DNA of 64,000 bases. Source: Pegoplata infirma. Lineage: Eukaryota; Arthropoda; Insecta; Diptera; Anthomyiidae. The position numbers and the translations under genes were made by a program. This document shows, in pieces, positions 56,095 through 64,000 of this stretch. The DNA lies in contig OY992536.1 in assembly GCA_963921195.1 (NCBI GenBank), positions 106,604,778 to 106,668,777 of the forward strand. Direction: 5' to 3'. Under the pieces are notes generated by a model. The model searched no databases. It saw only the letters and a program-made list of their open reading frames with translations, and was not told the DNA's origin. The stretch's first letter is position 1; each line of letters starts with the position of its first letter.

Positions 56095-56440
56095 ATTGTT
56101 TACAATAACATTGACTCCAAGGAATTGGATGCGGTTTGACTGGCCAAGTAGTTATTGATTGCGGTTGTATGCAAGACATTGCATCTTAACCAGTCAACCA
56201 CTTTCTATTTTCCCAGCATCTCTCTTAGGCATCTTAAAGCCAATCTCACCTCACACTCACCTAGTATTCTCCGAGGCCCACTGTTCGTGTTGTTTTAATC
56301 CGTCAGTGTAAAAAATAATGAGGTTTCCTGAAATTCAACTTGTCAAAGACCCCTAAGATGGTGTCACAGTGACGCTTAATCACTATGGCTTCAATCATAG
56401 CCTTTTAAGTCGAATCGGTCGTGCATCCCACTGATTGTGA
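56095..56440 (-). pseudogene. LINE-A RNase H remnant, minus strand
   Basis: In reverse complement it follows the LINE-A RNase H region: sequence parallel to 40020-40350 (TTGACTCCAAGGAATTGGAT; AACCAGTCAACCACTTTCTA; AATCCGTCAGTGTAAAAAAT). It is too decayed for a continuous frame. Confidence 0.6.
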
Positions 56441-57955
56441 GTATGTTCATTTCGAAAGAATTCATTATCAAAAAACTCTTTTAAAGTTCTGTGAATGCCA
56501 TTTGAATTGGATTTAGCTGTCGCGTGTTTAAATTATATATTTTTTATGAGATTTACCTAGTTGTGTCATTGTTGCTGGTATTTCGTTGGTCTAAACAACA
56601 TATCTTAACAAGGCTTAACATTTTTCTTGGACTGTAGACATGCTGTTTCGTTAATTCTACAACTGTTAGTTGGTTTTTCTTATATTTGATTACTAATCAA
56701 TTTGGCAAGAACATATTTTCAGATAAATCTTAAAATTTTTGGTATATAAAATTGAAGGTGTATTTAAGATGATGTCAACATATGATAAACAAATGTTTTG
56801 GGCAATTTTGATGTTGTAATTAGTTTTGGAGACTTGTGCGAAATCAAATAAAATCATAATTAAATTTTAAATCAATTACTAAGGATCCTGCCACAGAGTC
56901 AATTCTGTTCGGAAGTGTTTTTAAAATGTTCCTCTAAAAACGTAAAACGAAATAGTTTTTCGGAATGAAACTTTCTGAGACACCCTTTACGGGCCATCAG
57001 GTACTTCGCTGAAACTAAGTGTTAGAAATTCTTCCTACTGACCTAAGACGTCTTTCGACTATTCAGGTTACATAGTCGCCTTCGAACTCTAGCTAGCTTC
57101 TGAACGGTTGTTCTAAAGCCATTGCTCGGGCTATACCTGGTGTAGATCGGAGGTAGTGAGCTGCTTTGACTGTGTATCAAAGAAATTATCATTGGCCACT
57201 TCCTAGTGAGTGTCAATCTAGAACTTTCAACCTTTAATTGTCCCAGTACATCCCCCAATGTGCCATGATTCTCACAAATTTAAATTAATCCGTTCTCTAT
57301 GTTGTCCAGTCGGTACTGTTATTATTAAAAAATCCGCTCAAGATTGGGTTCAAGTTTTGAAACCGTTAGCTGCTACTAATGCCGTAGCTTACAGTTTCTC
57401 TTCTAATTTCTTGCATCACTTTTCATTTTCCGTTTTCTTACAATATGTAAAACCAGTTACATGAAATTAAGGTATGGCTGCCATAATATTAATATGAATA
57501 AATTTTTAAATTTATGAGTAAAAACCAGCAAACCAACCTACACAATATGGCAACGTTATCAAATAAATGTCAATAGTTTAACCTTGTTTTGGTTTCTTAA
57601 ATATATTTATGTTCATTGTCAAAATCCTACAACTATTATTTAAATTATGTACATATGTAAATAAGTATTAAATGTTATTGACAAAAAAAAAGCTGGCTAG
57701 AAACTCACATACCTATTTTGAAAAACCTTTGTCTTAAATCCTATAAGAGGGAAAAAGTGCTTTTAATGCTCGTAATTTCAACAAGTAGGGAACAACGGGT
57801 CTAAAATACCTAATAGATGTCTTTACCTACCCAGTAAAATAACATTGAAAATTATACTTACCTAAGAGTTAAGTTACGAAATTTTACTTACACGGTAGAT
57901 ATCTATGAACCGATAGTTATCTGCTTGTTGAAATTACGGCCATAAGAGGGCAACT
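56441..57955. other. unassigned, host-like spacer
   Basis: Balanced-composition stretches at 56880-57470, but no exon signals or family matches that I can support. The frames at 57043-57258 (minus) and 57258-57464 (plus) have no recognisable motifs. Confidence 0.3.
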
Positions 57956-57989
57956 TTGTTAGGTCTACCTAATATAATACGAAACACAA

Positions 57990-58049
57990 TTTTTTTTGCA
58001 AAAAAAAAAATATTTTTCAACATAATCTCCTTTTAGCTCAATATGCTTA
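57990..58049 (-). pseudogene. mariner transposase, C-terminal end
   Basis: The minus strand reads KHIELKGDYVEKYFFF directly beyond the MITE. This matches the usual mariner C-terminus (R-W-x-K-C-I-x-L-x-G-D-Y-V-E-K). It joins in sense to the RWT at the other edge of the MITE (58640-58660). Confidence 0.8.
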
Positions 58050-58639
58050 CAAGGAAGGTCTTTCACAGGGCACCCACCGATTGTCCTGAAACTTGAATAT
58101 TAGAATGAGGGGAAAAAATAAGAGTTACCTGTTTTTTTAGCTGCCCAATCTCAAATTTAAAAATGTGTTGCCATCTTATGAGAAAATAAGGGATTTCGGG
58201 AAAATCCGTATAAAAGCCGAACTAGCAGGAATTTTGCCTAACGGAAAAATATGGGTCTGCTTAATTTTGATAGAGATTATTATATATGATTTTGGCGGTC
58301 GTACGTATATACATCTCCATATAAACTACCCCGACGATTATTCATTTTTGACAATAACGAACTTAATGAAGCCGAATTTGGACACGACCGATACACCATG
58401 GGACAGGCCTTAAAAAACCCTTTCGACCTGTATAAAATGTTCATATGGTTTAGCTTCGTTTGAAGAAATTGGAAATATCCTAAAAAAACTAAAAAATTCC
58501 CGTTTTTCCCCCTCCCCTTTGACCCGCTAAATGTGAGATTGGGCAGCTAAAAAAAACACGTAACTCTTATTTTCCTCCCCTCTTTCCTATGTGAAAGTTG
58601 CAGGACAATCGGTGGGTGCCCTGAAAAAGACCTTCCTTG
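58050..58639. mobile_element. PIF/Harbinger-type MITE, 590 bp, TTA duplication
   Basis: Inverted ends CAAGGAAGGTCTTTCACAGG with similarity for about 100 bp (ACCCACCGATTGTCCTG; GGCAGCTAAAAAAA). TTA on both sides (58047-58049 and 58640-58642). It interrupts the C-terminus of the mariner transposase. It is the short relative of the 3.8-kb element at 19210-23041. The interior holds no transposase. Confidence 0.88.
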
Positions 58640-58642
58640 TTA

Positions 58643-58835
58643 GTCCAACGTTTCAATAAATTTTTCTCCGTTTTTTCATTCCAAAAAATTAGATTTTCCG
58701 AGGTCCATAAAAAAGGCACTTGTGTGCCTATTAGAGCCAAATCTCTTTCCACCGAGCTATTTCTTTAGTTTTGGAAATAGTCATTGAGGGCTAAATCCGC
58801 AGAATATGGCGGATGAGGTACCGATTTTCTTGGGT
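58643..58835 (-). pseudogene. mariner transposase, third catalytic region
   Basis: The minus strand reads VPHPPYSADLALNDYFQN, the mariner H-P-P-Y-S-P-D-L-A-P-x-D-Y motif with the third catalytic Asp retained. A broken stretch follows, ending LIFWNEKTEKNLLKRWT. Several frameshifts. Interrupted upstream by the fold-back element. Confidence 0.8.
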
Positions 58836-59285
58836 GCTCAAGCATAATTTGAAAGCTTTTAGGGTAAAGTATTTTTGAGATTTTTTTCAGATTTTTCGGA
58901 AAAGTTTTTAAGGTCGCGCAAATCGATTTTGTGCTTAAAATCGGCTTTGACGACCATTTTTTAACTTTCTTTATAAGTTCGCCAATAAACACGATATTCT
59001 TTACTATTGAGTTAACATTTTTAAAGAAAAATATCCAATCTTCATTTTTGTGTGCATAAATTAAACGTTTTGGCTATGATTTTGCTCATTTGGGTACCCT
59101 ACATAAGGTTTTTTCGTAAATTTTCCACAAATTTTAAAAGTAACGTTTTGTAACTTTTAAAATTTCTATGAAAGTCAAAAAAAGTAACAATGCAGTTTGA
59201 AAGATCACAAATGGAAAAAATCGGTCAAGGGGGAAAAAAGTTGCCCCTTGAAGAATCAACAAATAACGTATTTTTTTACATTATA

Positions 59286-59700
59286 CCCGGGTAAAAATGA
59301 AATATATATGATCATATATGACCTCATATCGGGCCAATTTTCGGATCAGATCATATATGGAGGCATATATGACAATATATGCCCGTGTAAAAATGTATTA
59401 GATCTTATCTGATCTGCTCATATATGTTCATATATGATCGTATCTGATTGCATATAATTATATCTGAAATGTCCAAAATCGAGATCTAATTATATCTCGG
59501 ATTTGGTCAACATTGCCACAAAATTGACATTTAATTATATCTGACCAGATATAATTATATACAATCAGATGCAATCATATATAATTAGATAAAAGTAGAT
59601 CTGGCAAGATCTAATCGATTTTTACACGGGTGGTTATATAAATCCATATATGATCCATGTATCTTCATATATGATCATATATATTTCATTTTTACCCGGG
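59286..59700. mobile_element. TA-type MITE, 415 bp, with nested relative
   Basis: Ends CCCGGGTAAAAATGAAATAT, inverted, each followed by TA (59284-59285 and 59701-59702). Subterminal ATATATGATCATATATGA motifs are present in both arms. It contains a second, related element at 59382-59630. Confidence 0.85.
59382..59630. mobile_element. TA-type MITE nested in its own relative
   Basis: Ends CCCGTGTAAAAAT, inverted, with TG on both sides (possibly mutated TA). Subterminal TTAGATCTTATCTGATCT and its counterpart. The interior has GATCTAATTATATCT motifs. The ends resemble those of the host MITE (CCCGGGTAAAAAT), so the two are related families. Confidence 0.8.
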
Positions 59701-60284
59701 TATTTTGTATTTTTGTTAAAAAAAATAAAACTTTTTTGTAAAAGAAGATATATAAAGTCATGTACCTGCGCCTTGGAAATAAGAAAATGCTTATTTTCGG
59801 CCCGCCCCATTTTGTGGGCGCGGATTTATTCAAATAATGAGGAAAATTTGATTACTTCAGTTGAAAAAGCACAATGAATGTATTGGTAATATTTATCTAG
59901 AGGGGGAAGGTCTCCCCTTACGGCCGCCGCTTGGGACCACCAAGACTGCCTTGTCTAAAAACATTTTTATAATTATTTTTTTTACACATTGCAGGGCATA
60001 AAATATTCTGCACAACCGCATTTAACACCCTTGTTTGTTATTTCTGAAAGCTGCATCTCATAGTCCCGGAATTCAGCTTTTAAACCCATCATATATAGCC
60101 TATTTACAAGTTTTTAACCTAAGATATTAAATATTGGAAGATAATATATTTTTTAAATTTAATATTTTATTTTATTATTAGGGACATTCCAGAAAATTTA
60201 GCTCAAATTTTAGTCATTTTTGGAAATGGTGTCTCAGATTAATTTGAACCTTGACACATAGATAGCCCTCATAAATATGATATA

Positions 60285-61126
60285 CACTCATGATCATAAT
60301 AATAGGTACACCACCTTAATTATTTTTGAAATGTCAATAACTGTCAAATTAAGATTTTTTTAATGAGCAAATGAGGTTTTCTTTTTAGTATTCGATGCGG
60401 CAAAGATTTTATTACATCTCATATTCTTCTGATGCATCAGTACGACTCTTGTCGCTATTTGGCTGAGTAAATAAGCCTGCTGTAGACGTCGGTAAACAGT
60501 TGGCGCGCTTATTACGCTTGAAATTTCGGCTGAAATAGCCTTGTGGAACTTGGATGGGTCCTTTTTTCAAAACCAAACGATATGGCGAACAGTCGTTTGG
60601 GAAGTTTTATATAATCTAACACGTGTTCCTAATTTTTTTTTACATTTTTAAGGAATTTCGAACGAAGTTCAAGGACCGGCCCAAGCTTTTTGATATAGAT
60701 TTTCCAAATTTTTTTAGGTTTTTAGCTAAGTATGGTCCGTTCATCAGAAGAACAGTGCTTTTTTCTAGTCATTTTCTAACAAAATGGGCACTTATTATTG
60801 GATAATTAATTGCATTTTTCAAGTATTTTTACCAAATTATTTGAATCAATATAAATAATTGCAAAATATGACCTTTAAATTGAAAAAAATAGGAAGAACT
60901 TCGAGTGTACCTATTATTATGATCACCTGCTGGAAGGACTTTTTATAAACCGTTAGCTGGCAAACAATAAATAGAGATGGACTTGCCATGATTTGATATA
61001 TAATATCTTTGCCGCATCGAATACTAAAAAGAAAACCACATTTGCTCATTAAAAAATCTTAATTTGACAGTTATTGACATTTCAAAAATAATTTAGGTGG
61101 TGTACCTATTATTATGATCATGAGTG
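60285..61126. mobile_element. Tc1-type element, 842 bp, internally deleted
   Basis: Inverted ends CACTCATGATCATAATAATA with near-perfect similarity for about 130 bp, flanked by TA (60283-60284 and 61127-61128). The interior keeps part of a Tc1 transposase on the minus strand. Long terminal repeats and a TA site are typical for Tc1-like elements. Confidence 0.9.
60417..60560 (-). pseudogene. Tc1-like transposase fragment (second helix-turn-helix)
   Basis: The minus strand reads DPSKFHKAISAEISSVISAP then TVYRRLQQAYLLSQIATRVV and LMHQKNMR. This matches the Tc1 DNA-binding region (x-x-I-S-x-x-T-V-x-R-R-L-x-x-A-G-L). No DDE catalytic part remains in the element, so it is a deletion derivative. 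Confidence 0.75.
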
Positions 61127-62605
61127 TATGTACCATATATCGTTTTTTTACATTTGGTGTATTTAACGAATTATGGCGGGTCAAAGATTGACTTTTTAAG
61201 CAAAAGTAAGAAAAATACATCGTGTTTAAAGAGCTGTAACTTCTTAACCAATGACCCGATTTTCACAAATTTAGGCTCATGTGAAAGCTGGGGTTCTTCT
61301 TTTAGAAAATATTTTTAAAATAACACAGTTTTTTTTACAGAAATGATGCAAAAATGCAAAAACATTTTTTCTTTTCGAATATTTAAAAAAACACATCTTC
61401 GATTTTTTTTAAAAAAATTCTGGTGAAAAATAACAATGTTTTGTATAACATATGCAAAATTCAGAGTGGGATCTCCATGGGATCTAAAACTATTCTGTTT
61501 TAAGTAAGAGCTTCTCAAATTTTTCCCTTAGAAAATTTAAATTTCTAATGTTTTGAATGTTTTACAAAATTTTAATAGTATAATTTTCTTTGAAAATTTA
61601 AATTTTTATATTGAAGAAATATAAAATTTTAATTTTCTAAGGTAAAATTTAAGAACTTCGTACTAAAACCAGAATATTTTTTGATCCCATTGGGATCCCA
61701 CTCTGAATTTTGGATATGTTGTACAAAACAGTATTGTTTATCACCAAACTTTTTTTTTAAAAAATCCAAGATGTGTTTTTTTAAATATTCGCAAAAAAAA
61801 AAAGTTTTTGAATTTTTGCAACACTTCTAAAAAAAACCGTATGTTTTTGAGAATATTTCGTAAAAGAAGAAGAATTAAGCTTTCATATGAGCCATTACTT
61901 GTGATAATCGGATTACTAGTTAAAAAGTTAGAGCACGTTAAACGTCATGTATTTTTCTGACTTTTGCTAAAAAAGTCGAACTTTGACCCGCGATAATTTG
62001 AAAACTATAGCAAATTTTGAAAATCCAAAAATGCAACATATCTCATATAAACGTGGATATCTATGAGCCAAATTCTCAGTGGCGTCCAAAGGCATGTTTC
62101 CGAGCAGTGGGGCGAAAATTTTTGGAATTGCCCATTAGTTTTATACAATGGGTTGAAAGCTTTAAAATGGTATTACTTTGGAACGGTAAGAGCGAATTCA
62201 AAAATTATTGTTGCTAAATTATAAAGAATTAATTTATCTTTCAAACTGCATTATTATTTTTTTGACATTCATAGAAATTTTAAAAGTTACAAAGCGTTAT
62301 TTTCAAAATTTATGGAAAATTTACAAAAAAATCTAATGTAGGGTACCCAAATGAGCAAAAGAGTTGCCAAAACTTATAGTTTATGCACACAAAAATAAAG
62401 TTTGGACATTTTTCTTTAAAAATATTTCCTCAGGAGTGAAGAAACTCGTGGTTATTGACGATTTTATAAAGAAAGTTAAAAAAACGGTCGGCAAAGCCGA
62501 TTTTCAGCAAAAAATCGATTTGCGCGACCTTAAAACCTTTTCCGAAAAATCTGAAAAAAATCTCAAAAATACTTTACCCTATAAGCTTTCAAATTATGCT
62601 TGAGC

Positions 62606-63290
62606 CCGGACAACTTTTTTTTTGTGGGACACCCTAGTGTGCACCCGTGCATTATCTTGATGAAAAATAACGTTTTTCTTAGCCATATTGGGTCGTTTTT
62701 TTAAATCCTTGTTAAATCCGTCCAATGAGTTGGCATAATATTCGCCCTTTATTGTTTTTCCCTTTTGAAGGTAATCTATGTGGATTTTCCCGCGTACATC
62801 CCAAAAAACTGCTGCCTACACCTTAGTGGCCGACAAAGTTACCTTGGCCTTTTTTAGATCAGGTTCACCCGGAGAACCCAATTGTTTAGACTGATGCCTG
62901 GTCTCCGGAGTGTTGTAATGGACCCATATTTAATCCAGAGTTACAAAACGTAGCAAAAACTCATTCGAATTGCGATTAAACAAATCCAAACAATCCTTTG
63001 AAGTTGTCACACGATTACGTTTATGATCTCACGCACTTTTACTCTTCGATCGGTCAACACCATATCGTGGATTTATTTTTCGACATTTTCACGTGTATTG
63101 ACCTCTGACGCTGACCAGAACGTTCAGCGTCATTTGTACATGTCCGACTACAACGAAAGTCTGTAAACCACTTTCCTACCAATGAAATCGATGTTGCAGA
63201 GTCCCCATAGTATTTATCAAGCTTTTCCTTGGTTTTATTGACGTTTTTTTTCGCCAAAAAAAATAATGTTTAATGAGCATTTTTCCCATT
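62606..63290 (-). pseudogene. mariner transposase, N-terminal two thirds
   Basis: From 63290 down: MGKMLIKHYFF start region; TKEKLDKYYGDSATSISLVG then KWFTDFRC (helix-turn-helix, frame 63257-63054); NDAERSG; after frameshifts WVHYNTPETRHQSKQLGSPG then EP; FWDVRGKIHIDYLQKGKTIK (first catalytic Asp); and HQDNARVHT (second catalytic Asp). At least one in-frame stop. All three catalytic Asp codons of the D,D34D set survive across the pieces. Confidence 0.88.
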
Positions 63291-63390
63291 TTGCAAAAAA
63301 TCCACGAGGTTGTATGCTGTTAAACTGCTGTTAAACGCAAAGTAAATGACGGAACTTGCTCAAAATTTGACAATAGCCTACTAACAGGTG

Positions 63391-63529
63391 ATACTTGATG
63401 GGAGCAGTGTTGCATTTATGCCCTTCTGTTAGTGGTCCAGAAACTCATAACTGCCCTAACTGCCGCTCATTCAAGTTTGATATACGACTTATATGGGACA
63501 CAGGAATGCTTCAAGATAATCCAAAACGG
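63391..63529. other. unassigned spacer
   Basis: Nothing recognised between the mariner and the LINE fragment. Confidence 0.3.
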
Positions 63530-64000
63530 ATTCACTCGGAGGCCATAAGGCCCATTGAGATTTCCTAAATTGTTATTTCCCTACTCTCCCTTACAATACA
63601 CAGTTCTAAACCAAAGCTTAAACCACCCGATTACCTAAGATATTTTGCTAGAGACGTCAATGAGACACTGCTTAGGCAATCCAGGTCATCGAAAAATATT
63701 GGCCCCAAATGCTTAAGGCGGTGTTTCATTAGACCCGGACATTCACACAAGTGCTTCACTTGTACAATAGTCCCTATCATAAATTTCCATATGCACAGCC
63801 ATTTGACCGAATATTCAGTGTCCTAATAGTACTGCGTTTGCCAAAAGAAAGAAGACTTTTTGTTCATTTTGAAATTGGTAGTGGCTATAGGGTTCGCGGT
63901 ATCTTGCAAGTAGTCAGTGATATCCACCTATCCTTCATTCTATTCTTTGATATCCTATCAATTTCGTTTATTAATTCCACTTTAGCTACCGAAATATAAA
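63530..64000 (-). pseudogene. LINE-D ORF2 C-terminal fragment, reaches the window edge
   Basis: CTCGGAGGCCATAAGGCCCA, AGAGACGTCAATGAGACACT, ATTAGACCCGGACATTCACA and GGTTCGCGGTATCTTGCAAG parallel 44730-45080, where the same LINE-D region lies in the same orientation. The copy is cut by the window end. Decayed, with no long frame. Confidence 0.7.

Larger units (their letters stand above)
59203..60033 (-). mobile_element. mini-me subfamily B fragment, split by a MITE
   Basis: The GTTGCCCCTTGAAGAATCAA region and, after the MITE, TTTTGTATTTTTGTTAAAAA, GCCCCATTTTGTGGGCGCGG and the decayed hairpin end ATTCTGCACAACCGCATTTA then ACACCCTTG follow the minus-strand subfamily B order seen at 28697-29056. 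The (GTCY)n half is missing. Confidence 0.7.
58836..62605. mobile_element. fold-back element with roughly 1-kb arms, itself interrupted
   Basis: The left end (from GCTCAAGCATAATTTGAAAG) is matched inverted by the right end at 62605. The match continues through TACTTTACCCT, TTTTTCAGATTTTTC, GCGCGACCTT, GGGTACCC and GGGTCAAAG motifs to a centre near 61590. The left arm is longer because it holds a mini-me (59203-60033) and a Tc1-type remnant (60285-61126). Without these the arms are about 1.0-1.2 kb each. No clear target duplication. Confidence 0.75.
57956..63390 (-). mobile_element. mariner element carrying a nest of insertions
   Basis: Minus-strand transposase pieces appear in order: N-terminus at 63290-62610, middle/C-part at 58835-58640, extreme C-terminus at 58049-57990. 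They are separated by a fold-back element (58836-62605) and a PIF-type MITE (58050-58639). The net mariner is about 1.1-1.3 kb without insertions, the family's normal size. Its own inverted ends are too decayed to place, so outer coordinates are approximate. Confidence 0.8.

Noticed and set aside
57258..57464. Exon of an unknown gene on the plus strand
   Set aside because: Balanced composition but no recognisable domain, no clear splice sites and no continuation.
1..64000. Bacterial-type operons, promoters or Shine-Dalgarno sites
   Set aside because: Composition, SINEs, LINEs and dipteran repeats show a eukaryotic nuclear genome, so such features do not apply.

Overview
The window looks like nuclear, non-genic DNA of a higher fly (Diptera; perhaps a calyptrate such as a blow or flesh fly, which is a guess). 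It is very AT-rich. It is full of elements with a stem-loop near one end, a (TA)n tract and a (GTCY)n tract, the hallmark of the dipteran mini-me/DINE-1 (Helentron-like) group. It also holds hAT, mariner, Tc1, Transib-like and PIF/Harbinger-like remnants and RNase H-bearing LINEs. I see no convincing host protein gene, rRNA gene or functional tRNA gene. All long open frames that I can explain lie in decayed transposons.

Layout. 1-4.1 kb: mini-me elements, one tandemly duplicated and split by a 412-bp palindromic element. 4.1-7.6 kb: an inverted-repeat element holding a hAT-type element with a perfect 8-bp target duplication and an internal 35-bp satellite. 7.66-8.65 kb: another hAT-type element holding tRNA-derived SINE sequence. 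10-15.1 kb: LINE remnants, a SINE, a mini-me, and a minus-strand LINE-A copy split by a hAT-type element, a SINE and a hAT end. 15.1-17.3 kb: a Transib-like element with RSS-like ends and a 5-bp target duplication. 19.2-23.0 kb: an inverted-repeat element carrying a 1.4-kb array of 16/17-bp units. 23.3-25.1 kb: a fold-back element built of alternating units. 26-33 kb: decayed 35-bp satellite tracts around a three- to four-level nest of elements. 33-37 kb: LINE, mini-me and MITE pieces. 39-42 kb: LINE-A with a hAT MITE, then a second fold-back element. 42-44.7 kb and 46.9-48 kb: mostly unassigned. 44.7-56.4 kb: a dense, mixed-orientation LINE cluster with small DNA transposons that have perfect target duplications. 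58-63.3 kb: a minus-strand mariner split by a PIF-like MITE and by a fold-back element that itself holds a mini-me, a Tc1-like remnant and two nested MITEs. 63.5-64 kb: another LINE fragment that may continue past the window.

The region is best read as a transposon graveyard such as pericentric, intergenic or long-intron DNA. Relative ages can be read from the nesting. A piRNA-cluster role is possible but unproven. The most unusual material is the set of fold-back elements with homogenised internal subunits, the satellite arrays born inside DNA transposons, the SINE family, and the deep mariner nest.
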